64,000 nucleotides of DNA. It comes from Sambucus nigra (lineage: Eukaryota > Streptophyta > Magnoliopsida > Dipsacales > Adoxaceae). Positions within the stretch are counted from its first letter, which is position 1, and each line of letters begins with the position of its first letter. The notes below the pieces were generated by a model. That model ran no database searches, was not told where the DNA came from, and worked only from the letters and a program-made list of their open reading frames with translations. Made by a program: the position numbers and the translations under genes. The stretch spans positions 478,163,159-478,227,158 of the forward strand of contig OX422221.1 of the NCBI GenBank assembly GCA_949130495.1, in the 5' to 3' direction. Below are positions 37,197 through 49,545 of this stretch, piece by piece.

Positions 37197-37202
37197 AATA
37201 AA
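37197..37202 (+). terminator. Polyadenylation signal of the PMD gene
   Basis: AATAAA lies five bases after the final TAG (37190-37192), with GT/T-rich sequence downstream. It sits between convergent coding strands of Y. Confidence 0.5.
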
Positions 37203-37503
37203 CTTTGTATACATTTTCTTTTTCTTCTTCTTGTGTAATTCTTGGGGAGTAGCTCCTTATTTTGTAATGCCTCCAAAGTTTATGAATGAATGAAAAATAT
37301 GTATGTTTTTCCATGTCCTTTCTTTGTGCTATAATTGTTTGCATATAGTAGGAAGTTCTACAATTTTTTCATCTTCATTAGAGTTATAAACAAAAACTTG
37401 TATATTCATCATAACAAAGCTAAATACAATAATGGTCTAAACTTAATTGCTAACACATGATGGATTTTCAACCATTTATTATTAATTTTGAATGGCTTGT
37501 CTT

Positions 37504-38860
37504 CTTCAATCCTATAAATTAAGCAATAACCTGAATCATGAGCTTCTTTTACAATGAAAGGTCCCTCCCAATTTGCTGCAATAGAGGTAGGGGAAGCCCC
37601 TTGATGTGCTTCACTGTTGCTTTCAAAATGAGGTTTCCCTCCACGAACTTACTTGGTATCACTAAGTTATCATATGCCCTAGAGAGTTGTTTCGTATACA
37701 TTTGAAAATGCTGCATCGCATTATCCTTGTGTTCGTCCAACGCTTCCAACTACACGTGTCTACTCTGAGGGAGCATGCTACTTTGCAAGCCATATCGACT
37801 AGAGGGAACTTCTAACTCAATCGGAAGGATCACTTCAGCCCCATTGATAAAGGAGAACGGAGTTTACCCTGTGGTCTTCCTCTTAGATGTTCGATAAGCC
37901 GATAATACAGCTGGTATCTTGTCATTCCATGATCCTGAGAAATCTTCCATCATCTTAGCCAAAATATTAACCAAGACTTTGTTGGTTGCTTCAGCTTGCC
38001 CATTTCCCTTTGGGTATGCCACCGTTGAAGTATGATGAACGATGGAGTACTTATTTGTGAGCATCGTTACCTCTGAATTGACAAAAGGGATTCCGTCATC
38101 TGAGAGAATAACCTTTGGAATCCCAAAATGGCAGATGATGTATTCTCTAATAAAGTTGCTCACTACCCCTGTTGTTGCCCTTCTTAGCGGTATCACTTAA
38201 GCCCATTTCGTAAAGAACTTTGTTACTATTAGTATCCATATCTTCCCACTTGAAGAAGGATTTATTTCCCCTACCAGGTCAAATGCCTAAGTGTGAAAAG
38301 GATGAGGCGTTACTAGGGAATATAGGTCCCCCGATAGGGCATGGATTAAATTTCCATGAAATTGGCAAGACTTGCATTTTCGAACGAACTCAGCAGAGTC
38401 CTTATCCATCGTTGGCCAATAATACCCCAACGTCATCAACTGGTTATATAGCCTGGCTCCCCCTACATGAGCTGGATCATACGCCTGTTTGAGGACCTCG
38501 ACTACTTCTTCTTTTGTGATGCAACACAATGGCCTATTGAAGTAGAACCTCGAGGACCTTTTCTTAAGTCCTATCGAACTAATTTTTCTATTAGGACAAC
38601 TCCATCTTTAATGAAGTCAATAGAGGGTTGCCTTTTATCAGGTTGAGTTTCCATGAAATAACATTCATCTGCTTTGAAGAATAACTGGCATTTATCGCAG
38701 TTTCGTTGTAGCTCTATCGTATCCTGTTTCATTCTAGGCCAAACATACTCCTCTCTTTGAATTCTTCGATAGAGAGGTATCTCCGTTATCTCATAGTTCT
38801 CTTCATGTGTTCTCTTCAATCTCTGCTTTGCTTCTTCTGAGCCGATGCACCTTGACAACT
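37504..38860 (-). pseudogene. Y integrase, with two successive zinc-finger-like segments
   Basis: Reading leftwards: a first finger-like segment (38858-38571; EIPLYRRIQREEYVWPRMKQ ... CDKCQ), then a second, canonical one (38529-38287; HVGGARLYNQLMTLGYYWPT ... CKSCQFHGNLIH). The catalytic core (38196-37864) has SDDGIPFVNSE and NGQAEATNKVL, which supply the second D and the E; the first D region (about 38285-38200) is damaged. The C-terminal part (37749-37549) contains VEGNLILKATV. Stops separate the segments. The role would be cDNA integration. Confidence 0.8.
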
Positions 38861-39029
38861 AAGCTCCTGCGTTCCTGAAGTAAGGGTTTCCCTGGTTTGT
38901 GAAGTATTGGGTTAATTCCCTCAGCTCCATCGCTCCTTCCCCAGATTATATTTGTCTTCTAATATCTCCCCTCCAGTGAGCATCCTCCTCCATCGGTAAA
39001 ATTAATTGTACTACCGAAGGAGATGTTCT

Positions 39030-39475
39030 TCATTGAATCACGACTGTAGCTATATCGCTCCTCATGACCACCTTCTGAGAAATGGTGGCATAGACGTCTG
39101 GGTTCCAGTTCATCATTTGGGGATGTCTCTTGATCTTGGTCCGATGGAACTGGTTGAGGAGCCTATGAATGATTGTCATGTAGGATTCCAGGCTTAGGTG
39201 TTTCAATAGATATTCTCCATTTACTTTTCGAATCACCAAGTTCGAATCACCTTGGATGCAAAGTGAACGAATTCCACTTCGAAGAGCCTCTAGCAACCTC
39301 AACACCAGTGCTTAATATTTTGCTTCATTGTTGGAACAAGGGAAATCTAACTTGTAAGAAAGATAAATCTCCTCCATTATTTTCGAAAGAATAACCCCTG
39401 AACCTCATTTCTTTTTCGTCGAAGATCCATCAAACTTCATCATCCATTCTTCATCACTTGTATCTAAATAATTGG
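39030..39475 (-). pseudogene. Y second, archaeal-type RNase H
   Basis: WMMKFDGSSTKKK (39450-39410), a broken NNEAKY motif with an in-frame TAA near 39310, and LCIQGDSNLVIRKVNGEYLL (39260-39200) give the D, E and D blocks of an aRNH domain. This places Y in the Tat lineage. Confidence 0.8.
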
Positions 39476-41249
39476 CCTGCAAATCATCTCCTGGAATACT
39501 TTCTTTAGGTGGCTCAAACATTCTGGAAGGGAAAATGCCAATAGGTCTGCATACGCCTGGCTCTTGATTGAGCGAGGAACCACGCACTTCAAGTCATATT
39601 CTGAGAGCATGATGAACCACATAGTTGCCCTACCAATCAATACAGTTGTTTCCAACAAGTACTTAATATGATCACACCTCATTATAATATGAATTGTAAA
39701 AGACAATGTATAATGTCTGTGTTTTTGTGCCACAAAGACTAAGGCTAAACAATGCCTTTCCAAGATACCATACCTGACCTCTGGTCCATGTATGGTTCTA
39801 CTGAGGTAGTAGACCGTCCATTCTTCCCCGTCAATCTCTTTTGCTAACAAAGCTCCCATGAACCTCCTGGTAGATGTGAGGTATAGGTGCAACGGTATTC
39901 CTGCTTGTGGGGAAACCATGATTTATGGTGAAACGAGAAGCTTCTTCAGCCCAGCAAGTGAATCCTGGTGAGCCTCCTCCCACTTGAATTTCGTGTTCTT
40001 TCGTAACATCTTCATCAACGGGTGTGTCATCTCTACTAATCTAGGAACAAATATCCTAAGATATGAGGCTTTATCAAGGAAGCTCTTCAGCTCCTTCACC
40101 GTGCTTGGACTTGTCATCTCTAAGATCGCTCGCTATTTGTCCTGGTCCATCTGCACCCCTTGTCGATCAACCACAAAACCTAGGAATTTTCCATTTGTTA
40201 CTCCGAAGATGCATTTTAGTGGGTTCATCTTTAATTTATACTTCCTGCATCGGACAAACACTTTCCTCAAATCGCTTAGATGGGACTCCTCCATCCTAGA
40301 TTTGATGACTAAATCATCCACATAGAATTCCATAAATTTGTGGAAGAAGTCATGGAAAATAGCCATCATTGTTCTCTGGTAAGTAGCCCCAGCGTTCTTG
40401 AGTCCAAACGGCATTACTTTGTACATGAAATTGCCTAACGGGGTTCTAAACGGCATTTTCTCTGCATCCGTGGAGTCCATCTTGATCTGGTTGTACCCTA
40501 CATACCCATCCATGAATCTATACATATCATGACTAGTCGTTGCTTCTATGAAGCTGTGAATGGAGGGCATAGGAAACTCATCCTTGGGGCGAGCTCTATT
40601 CAAATCTCTTAAGTCCACATAGATCCTTATTTGGTTTTTATCTTTCTTTTCCACCGGGATAATGCTAGATAGCCAAAGCGGTTGTTGTATCAGTTTGATG
40701 AACCCTGCTACCAATAAGCATTGGACCTCTTCCTTTAAGTCTACTTAGACCTGTACGTTCTCGTTGCTTGTTTTACTGGAATGGCTGAAAGTATCACGTT
40801 CAACTTGTGACAGCTGACTCCCTCATCTAACCCTTTCATCTCTGTATATTTCCACACAAAAACATCTATGAACTCCTGAATCAACTCAACTAAGGCCTCT
40901 CATTTCTCCTTACTGAGATCTTTCAAGATAAAAATAAGGCCTTGGATCCTCCCTTTCTTTTGCTAGATTTCACTGGTCCAACTCTTATGCCTGTGGCTTC
41001 CGTTGATCTGCTATGTAATCTAGTTCTTCGGCCATATCTTCCACAAACTCTTGTATGTTGGAGTTTTCTATCACCATACATTGCCCTCGTTAGTCTACCA
41101 AAAATCACTCATATATCGGGTCAACCTCGTTATCAGCTTCTTCGGCCGCCCGTTCGCACCATTATAATTGATATACCACTTTTCCCTCTTCGGTAACGAA
41201 TTTTTTGCACTACCTGCTGGTAGCTGTAACTGCCTTCCTCTCCTTCTCT
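39464..41249 (-). pseudogene. Y reverse transcriptase and first RNase H
   Basis: The RT core at 40714-40133 is one open stretch of 193 codons with SSIIPVEKKDK, IYVDLRDLNRARPKDEFPMP, MDGYVGYNQI, MPFGLKNAGATYQ and an intact YVDDLVIKS. The thumb region continues at 40117-39923. The first RNase H (39919-39464) reads LHLYLTSTRRFMGALLAK, so the usual catalytic Asp is absent, as in T1. The upstream linker (41249-40720) is broken by stops and ends at the CACTA-2 insertion. Confidence 0.85.
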
Positions 41250-41259
41250 CACTACACCA

Positions 41260-41400
41260 AAAATAACAATCTGGCACACCTTGATATCAAAATTCTGGCA
41301 CAGCTTAAAACTATGCCAAATTCTGACATAGTTTAACAGCAATCTGGCACACTTAAAAATAGTGCCAAAATTTGGCACTGTTTAAAAGTGTGCCAAACGT
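41260..41400. repeat. CACTA-2 left subterminal palindrome array
   Basis: Repeated CTGGCACA, AAACTATGCCAAATTCTG and GTGTGCCAAA words in both orientations, forming CTGGCACA-AAAC/TTTAAAA-TGTGCCA palindromes. They are unlike the GGTCACGG words of CACTA-1. Confidence 0.85.
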
Positions 41401-41449
41401 AAGTATACTTCACTAAAATATAAATAACCCAAAAAAATTTATCCCCCTT

Positions 41450-41760
41450 AATTTTTTAGCCTACATCTCTCTCCCTCTCTCGTTCGCTCAGCCCTCGCTC
41501 TCCTTATCTCTCTCTCCCTCTCACACGCTCAAGAAATTATCCATCCACCATTGTCGCCGATCGTCGCCATCGTCGCCATCGTCGACCATCGCCATCCTCT
41601 CCATCCACCGTCCCCTACCATCGCCGTCATAACCATCCTCAACCATCGCCATCCTCGTCCAGTCCCGATCCGTCGACATCCTCTCCATCCTCCACCATCC
41701 ACACACCTCCGTCGCCATCCTCCACATCCTCCACCATGCACACACCTGAGCGGCAAAATA
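41450..41760. repeat. CT-rich leader and CCATCG-type simple repeat in CACTA-2
   Basis: TCTCTCCCTCTCTC runs are followed by imperfect CATCGTCGCCATCGTCGACC and CCATCCTC repeats. They create spurious open frames on both strands. A possible splice donor (CCAGGTAAAT) follows at about 41795, which would make this a 5' untranslated exon. Confidence 0.6.
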
Positions 41761-41799
41761 CAGATAGACGCAGCGGTGTAGCCCTAGCCAGCCCAGGTA

Positions 41800-44030
41800 A
41801 ATCCTCCCATTTTTTTTATAAATATCTATATGTATACATTGCTGATATTATGAGATTGCTAAGGTTCTAAAAATATTGCTAAGATTAATGTCGTTTTACC
41901 CCTTCTAATATTAGTATAAATGTGATTATTGATTTGTAGTAATTATTAGTATAAATGGCACAGCCTTTTTACCCCTTTTAGTATCACAATGTTGTTTTAC
42001 CTCTTTTTTTTAGATAATTAAATGCCATTAAGAAACTTCGCAAAGGGTGCGAACCCATATACAGGGAATATACAACGCGTCTAACATTAGTATAAATGTT
42101 GTTTTACCTCCTTTAATATTAGTATAAATGTTGTTATTGGTTTGTAGTATTTATTTTTTGGGCATGAGGTAAGGAAAAACAAAATCGTACCTGAGCAGGA
42201 GTTGTGTGTGAATGAGTTGAGAAGAGCTTAATAATACAAGTTGTGTTAAATCCATGCTTAGGTAGCCCTATTTCCGCTCTGAGGCCGGCACCACCTGCAC
42301 CTACCACCACCGCATCGTACGTATGATCTACTATAGTATATAATGACCCTCCAACAATCTCTTACATTGTATTCAAATAATCAAACGTCTAATCAATAGC
42401 AGGTTGTTAAATGAAATGAAATTAAGATCGGAAGATGATTTAGACATACAGATTCGGAAGAGAAGAGTCTTGGTTTGACGGAGATGGATCTCTTTGAACA
42501 AATCCTAAGGCCACGAGCCACGCACCTCCGTAGCAACCCTCACACAACCCACTAACCTTAATCAGGTATTACGAAATACTAATATCTGATTTATTATTTG
42601 TGCTGAAAGATCGATATTCACGGATCTGAGTTAGTGTACCTATATAGGTTATTTTGACATTTATTTGCTTTATTTACAGTTACCAATCTTATGCACCCTT
42701 TTTTGTTCGAATTAAAATGGAAACATTATTAGATTTGTGCTGATTTTTGCAGATCTGGGTGTTTTTACTATCATAGGTGTAAACTGATAGGTCCAAATTG
42801 ATTTGTTTGGCCTGTTAATGGTGTGCGTTTTTTGTTTGGCTTGTTAATTTGATTTAGCAGTAAATTTATGACATGTCTTGTTATATCGTGTGATATTGAG
42901 TATACTTATAGGAAATATTCTATAATATTTTGTTTTAACAAGGTAGGAGTGAGGTTAAATATCGTAGATAAGATGATTTTTCATTGTTTTCGGATATTCA
43001 GATCTTTCATTATTTTCGCATTGGTAGATCTACGATTTAGATGATAATTAATGCCTAATTTTTTTGTTTAACATTATTTGGTAGCAACAAGTTAGGACCT
43101 ATGGGGTTAGGATGTTTGCTTTGGTATAAATTTGGTTTATTTTTAAGTGATGTTTGTTTAGACATAAGACTTACGTTCATTCATTATTAGCAGTGATGTT
43201 TATTTAGACATAAGACTTGTCCTAGTTCATTTGTACACTATCTTTAAGATTGCAATAGATTCATATACCTTCAGACATTGATTACACAATATTACTTGTA
43301 TTTTTTATATATGCATGCATGTATATCTGAATCTAAAGTAGGCTTTAACCCCTAATTTATTTGACTTTGGTTTGTTTCAAAATTGTATTTTAGGATTAAT
43401 TTGTATCAGTGACTATTGTGAAGTTTGATTTTGAAATAATATGTTGTTTCTTGGGTACCTAATGGTACGTAGGATGAGTATAAAAGTGTGAATTGAACAA
43501 TTGATTTGATGGAGATGAATATACAATTATTGCCATGAGGTTTTGATTCTTTCCTCTATTAAGAAGTTGAGTATAAATTTTTATCTTTATTTATTAATCT
43601 TTTGACTAATTTAAATGTAGGGTTTCTAAACTTCAGTACTAACATGTTCGATTGAATAGAACCACTACATTCATCGAGGTTAGGTTTTGAGTATATATTA
43701 ATAGTTTTGTTATGCGTTTATTGTATCTGCAATTCTTTACTTAGTTGATGGTTCCATATTGACTTTTTGAAAACTCTACTTCCTGCTATTCCCAAATATG
43801 TTCAAAAGCAATTTCTCTTAAAAGTTGCAATAGCATTAAATAGAAAAATGGTCTGAAATAGCGACAATAAGTAGCCAAACGTAAAACGTCTTACTTTATG
43901 AGCTTATTTAGTTAAATTGGTGGAAGGGATTTGTTGGTGGTTTGGTTTTGGAATTTGCTGTTGCTGTTGAGTTTATTTTAAATGTTAAAACATGTTGGAT
44001 TTAATGAATAAAGTAACGAAACTATGTCAA
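41800..44030. other. Non-coding interior of CACTA-2
   Basis: T-rich DNA without long open frames; intron-like in texture. I see no transposase remnant. Confidence 0.5.
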
Positions 44031-47000
44031 AATTTTCAAAAATCAATAAACGTTCTAAATTGATTAAAAACATGTCGTTTGAGGGTGAAAACCTAAAACA
44101 ACCCCTAAATGACCCTATAAGAGGCACGAACACCTCGCACGGAACCAATGTAACTTGTAGGAACTCACCGCGTAGTCACAGGTCTCCCGATTTGAGAATA
44201 TGATAATAATTTACAAAAATCAACACTTAAATTTAAAAATAGGCCGTTAAAGCGTGAGAACCTAAACTAGCCCCCAAATGACCCCGTAAGAGGCACGGAC
44301 ACCTCGTACCGGACCATTGCAACTTGTAGCAACTAGCCATAAAGTCACAGGTTTCCCGATTTGAGAATATGGTAATAATTTGCAAAAAGTAACATTTAGA
44401 CTAAAAAACAAGCCGTTAGATGATGAAAACCTAAACTCGGCCCCAAACGACCCCATAAGAGGCACGAACACCTCGTACGGGATGAATATAACTTGTAGCA
44501 ACTACCCGCATAATCACGGGTCTCCCGATTTGAGAATATGATGATAATTTCAAAATACGTAGATTATGCTTGAAAACAAGCCATTTGAGGGTGAAAATCG
44601 AAACCAGCCCCCAAACGACCCCGTAAGAGGCACGAACACCTCGTACGGGACCAATGTAACTTATAGGAACTGGCCGTGTAGTCACGGGTTTCCCGATTTG
44701 AGAATATGATAATAATTTTCAAAAATAACACTTAGACTTAAAAACGGGCCCTTAAAGGGTGAAAACCTAAACCAGCCACCAAACGTCCCCGTAAGAGGCA
44801 CGAACACCTCGCACTTGACCAATGTAACTTGTAGGAACTGACAAGCGTAGTCCCGGGTATCCCAGTTTGAGAATATGACGATAATTTCAAAATACGTAGA
44901 TTAGGCTGAAAAACAAGCCGTTTGAGGGTGAAAACCTAAACCAACCCCTAAATGACCCCGTAAGAGGCACGAACACCTCACACGGGACCATTGTAACTTG
45001 TAGAAACTGATCGCGTAGTCACGGGTCTCCGGATTTAAGAATATGACAATAATTTGTAAAAATCAACACTTAAATTTAAAAACAGGTCGTTAAAGAGTGA
45101 AAAACTAAACTAGCCCCGAAACGACCCCGTAAGAGGCACGAACACCTCGTACGGGACCATTATAACTTGTAGCAACTGCCCGTAAAGTTAGGCGTCTCCC
45201 GGTTTGAGAATATGGCAATAATTTGCAAAAATCAACATTTAGACTTAAAAATAAGCCGTTAGAGGATGAAAACCTAAACCTGGCCCCAAACGATAAGAGA
45301 CACGAACACCTCGTACGGGACGAATGTAACTTATAGCAACTGCCCACATAATCATGGGTCTCCCGATTTGAGAATACGATGATAATTTCAAAATACGTAG
45401 ATTAGGATAAAAAAATAAGACATTTGAGGGTGAAAACCGAAACTAGCCCACAAACGACCCCGTAAGAGGCACGAACACCTCGTACGGGACCAATGTAACT
45501 TATAGGAACTGACCGTGTAGTCACGGGTCTCCTGATTTGAGAATCTGACAATAATTTGCAGAAATAACACTTAGACTTAAAAACAGGCCCTTAAAGGGTG
45601 AAAACATAAACCAACCACCAAACGTCCCCATAAGAGGCACGAACACCTCTAACTTGACCAATGTAACTTGTAGGAACTTACCACGTAGTCCCGAGTCTCC
45701 CAGTTTGAGAATATGACGATAATTTGCAAAAATCAACACTTAGACTTAATAACAGTCCGTTAAAGGGTGAAAACCAGCCACCAAACGATCCCGTAAGAGG
45801 CACGAACACCTCGTACGAGATGAATATAACTTGTAGTAACTGCCCGCATAATCATGGGTCTCCCGATTTGAGAATATGATGATAATATCAAAATATCTAG
45901 ATTAAGCTTTAAATAAGTCGTTACTGGGTGAAAACCCAAACCAGCCCACAAACAGACCAATAAGAGGCACGAACACCTCGCACGGGACCAATGTAACTTC
46001 CAGGAACTGACCATATAGTCGCGGGTCTCCCGGTTTGAGAATATGATGATAATTTGCAAAAATAACACTTAGACTTAAAAACAGGCTGTTAAAGGGTCAA
46101 ACCTAAACCAGTCACCAAACGTCCCCATAGGAGGCACGAACACCTCGCACGGGACCAATGTAACTTGTAGGAACTGACCGCGTAGTCGGGGGTCTCCCAG
46201 GTTGAGAATATAATGATAATTTGCAAAAATTAACACTTAGACTTAAAAACAGGCCGTTAAAGGGTGAAAACATAAACCAACCACCAAACATCCCCGTAGG
46301 AGGCACGGACACCTCGCACGGGACCAATGTAACTTGTAGGAATTGACCGCGTAGTCCCAGGTATCCTGAGTTGAGAATATGACGATAATTTGCAAAAATC
46401 AACACTTGGACTTAAAAATAGGCCGTTAAAGGGTGAAAAACTAAACCAACCACCAAACATCCCTGTAGGAGTCACGAACACCTCGCACGAGACCAATGTA
46501 ACTTGTAGGAACTAATCGCGTAGTCGCGGGTCTCCCAGTTTGAGAATATGACGATAATTTGCAAAAATAACATTTGGACTTAAATATAGGCCGTTAAAGG
46601 GTGAAAACCTAAACTTGCCACCAAACATCCCCGTAGGAGGCACGAACACCTTGCACGAGACCAATGTAACTTGTAGGACCTGGCCGCGTAGTCGCGGGTC
46701 TCGCGGTTTGAGAATATTATGATAATTTGCAAAAATAACACTTAGGACTTAAAAACGGGCCGTTAAAGGATGAAAACCTAAACCAGCCACCAAACATCCT
46801 TGTAGGAGGCACGAACACCTCGCACGGGACCACTGTAACTTGTAGGAACTGATCGCGTAGTCGCGGGTCTCCCGGGTTGAGAATATGACGATAATATGCA
46901 AAAATCAACACTTGGACTTAAAAACAGGCCGTTAAAGGGTGAAAACCTAAACCAGCCACCAAACGTCCCCGTAGGAGGCACGAACACCTGGCACGGGACC

Positions 47001-48757
47001 AATGTAACTTGTAGGAACTGACCGCGTAGTCCCGGGTATCCCGAGTTGAGAATATGATGATAATTTGCAAAAATCAACACTTAAACCTAAAAATAGGCCG
47101 TTAAAGGGTGAAAACTAAACCAGCCACCAAACTTCACCGTAGGAGGCACGAACACCTCGCACAAGACCAATGTAACTTGTAGGAACTGATCGCGTAGTCG
47201 CGGGTCTCCCGATTTGGGAATATGATGATAATTCGCAAAAATAACACTTAAGACTTAAAAATAGGTCGTTAAAGGGTGAAAACCTAAACCAGCCACAAAA
47301 TCTGCCCGTAGGAGGCACGAACACCTCGCACGTGACCAATGTAGCTTGTAGGAACTGACCGCGTAGTCGCGGGTCTCCCAGTTTGAGAATATGACGATAA
47401 TTTGTAAAAATAACACTTAGACTTAAAAACAGGCCGTTAAAGGGTGAAAATCTAAACCAGCCACCAAAGGTCCCCGTAGGACGCACGAACACCTCGTACG
47501 GGACCAATGTAACTTGTAGGAACTGACCGCGTAGTCGCGGGACTCACATTTGGAGAATATGATGATAATTTGCAAAAATAACACTTAGACTTAAAAATAG
47601 GTCGTTAAAGGGTGAAAACCTAAACCAGCCACCAAACGATCCCGTAAGAGGCACGAACACCTGGCACGGGACCAATGTAACTTGTAGGAACTGATCGCGT
47701 AGTCGCGGGTATCCCGGGTTGAGAATATGATGATAATTTTACAAAATTAATACTTAAACTTAAAAATAGGCCGTTAAAGGGTGAAAACCTAAACTAACCA
47801 CCAAATGTCCCCGTAGGAGGCACGAACACCTCGCACGGGACCAATGTAATTTGTAGGAACTGACCGCTTAGTCCCGGGTATCCCGGGTTGAGAATATGGT
47901 GATAATTTGCAAAATCAACACTTAAGACTTTAAAACAGGCCGTTAAAGGGTGAAAACCTATACCAGCCACCAAACGTCCCCGGTAGAGGCACGAACACCT
48001 CGCACGGGACCAATGTAACTTGTAAGAACTGATCACGTAGTCGCGGGTCTCCCGGGTTGAGAATATGATGATAATTTGCAAAAATTAACACTTCTTAAAA
48101 ACAGGCCGTTAAAGGGTGAAAACCTTAACCAGCCACCTAACGTCCCCATAGGAGGCATGAACACCGCACACTGGACCAATGTAGCTTGTAGGAACTCTCC
48201 GCGCAGTCACGGGTCTCCCGGTTTGAGAATACTACGATAATTTTCAAAAATAACACTTAGACTTAACAACAGGCCGTTAAAGGGTGAAAACCTAAATCAG
48301 CCACCAAACGTCCCCGTAGGAGGCACGAACACCTCGTACGGGACCAATGTAATTTGTAGGAACTGATCGCGTAGTCTCGGGTCTCCCGAGTTGTGAATAC
48401 AACGATAATTTGCAAAAATCAACACTTAGACTTAAAAAGAGGTCGTTAAAGGGTGAAACCTAAACCACCCACCAAACGTCCCCGTTAGAGGCACGAACAC
48501 CTTGCACGAGACTAATGTAACTTGTACGAACTGACCGCGTAGTCGCGGGTCTCCCGATTTGAGAATATGATGATAATTTGTAAAAATCAACACTTAGACT
48601 TAAAAAAAAGTCGTTAGAGGGTGAAAACCTAAACCATCCACCAAACAACCCCGTTAGAGGCACGAACACCTCGTACGGGACCAATGTAACTTGTACGAAC
48701 TGACTGTCTAGTCCCGGGAGTCTCCCGATTTGAGAACGTGACGATAATTTACACTCC
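44030..48757. repeat. Large 169-bp tandem array, about 28 copies, in CACTA-2
   Basis: The marker GGCACGAACACCTCG recurs from about 44123 to 48659 with steps of 168-169 bases (for example 44123, 44292, 44461, 44629, 44797, 44966, 45135). Each unit also carries GGACCAATGTAACTTGTAGG, GCGTAGTCGCGGGTCTCCC, TTTGAGAATATGA and CCGTTAAAGGGTGAAAACC. Units early in the array use AACGACCCCGTAAGAGG and later ones AACGTCCCCGTAGGAGG, so there are at least two sub-types in blocks. Open frames in it are repeat artefacts. Confidence 0.95.
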
Positions 48758-48839
48758 TATATGTAATTTTTTAGTGTGAGTAAGTTTTTTTTTAATTACT
48801 GGGTTACTAATATCATATCTTTTTTGTATCCTATTTTTT

Positions 48840-49210
48840 TTGCAGGATAACATTTTATCATTGACATTTATTCACGTGGAACACACAGAGAACTCAATGG
48901 TTTACAAGAAGCGATTTATTCATGATTTTATTTTTTTATGTTATGGTCGTGCGGGCTTTCGTAGTTTTATTCTTAAATTTTATGGTTGTGCGGGCTTTTG
49001 TAAGTTAATTGTTATATATTGTGGTCGTGCGGCCTTTATGTTTTGCAGGTTTTGTATTAGCAAGTTTTGCAATGTCCATAAAATAGAGGAAACTCTGCCC
49101 AATTTTTTTTTGGCCTGTGAACTATTAAAGACTTGTGATATTTTGAAGTTTGTAAGTACGTTAGTTTATCAACAACGTGCAATATTTCAATTTGTGAATT
49201 TTCGTGCTTT
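48840..49210. repeat. Segment shared by CACTA-2 and CACTA-1 downstream of the tandem arrays
   Basis: Contains AATGGTTTACAAGA, three GTCGTGCGGGCTTT-like motifs and AAATAGAGGAAACTCTG, all in the same order as CACTA-1 at 14340-14670. An acceptor-like TTTTTTTTGCAGG precedes it here and TTTGTAGG there, so both may be terminal exons of a transposon transcript. Confidence 0.75.
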
Positions 49211-49239
49211 CAAATAATGATTTTTTTTCCTTTATTAGA

Positions 49240-49545
49240 AAAAAGTTTGGCACAGTTCAAAACTATGGCAAAAGTGTGCTAAATTTGGCACCGTTTTGAA
49301 CTGGGCCAAATTTTTATGAAACTGTGCTGAATCTGGCACAGTTAAAAACTGTGACAAAAGTGTGCCAGAAATATCAAATTCTAGCACGGTTTAAAAGTGT
49401 GCCAGAAGTGTTCCTGTTTGGCCAAATCAGGCACACTTTTGAGCCATGCCAGAAAAAAATGGCCATTTTGGAACACCTGATTCTGGCACAGTTCAAAACC
49501 GTGTCAGATTTGATCTGGCACATTTTTAAACCGTGTCAGATTCTT
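49240..49545. repeat. CACTA-2 right subterminal palindrome array
   Basis: At least ten TGGCACA/TGTGCCA words in both orientations around TTTAAAA or TTCAAAA centres, ending at the terminal inverted repeat. Confidence 0.85.

Larger units (their letters stand above)
32725..37202 (+). pseudogene. Opposite-strand, intron-containing plant mobile domain (PMD) gene carried by Y
   Basis: The first ATG is at 32725 (MALSSNPTTS), with an in-frame TAG at 32824. The PMD core is spread over frames. VMVSRWNVTTHTFITAWGEF with TLEDVCELVGLE (33190-33290) is followed, after a shift near 33308, by 33343-34272, which has one TAG at 33943 and contains YNPNRCSRQFCFDQGAPRP. These are hallmark PMD motifs. Downstream exons are Pro/Ser-rich. 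GT-AG introns at 35342-35438, 35532-35609 and 35928-36437 all fall in phase 0 and connect open frames (exons of 93 and 318 bases), which makes splicing credible. A coiled-coil tail (36890-37080, LDNQRELLGKHQEDQRDEEA) and AATAAA at 37197 close the gene. Extra, sometimes antisense, frames are known in Tat elements; the function of the protein is not established. The stops mark this copy as decayed. Confidence 0.75.

Noticed and set aside
41521..41781. Gly/Trp/Asp-rich or His/Pro-rich open frames on both strands
   Set aside because: They arise from a CCATCG-type simple repeat and have no start context or partner exons.
44030..48757. Series of 60-130-codon open frames on the minus strand with similar peptides
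   Set aside because: They follow the 169-bp repeat period and shift frame from unit to unit, so they are artefacts of the tandem array, not a repeat-protein gene.
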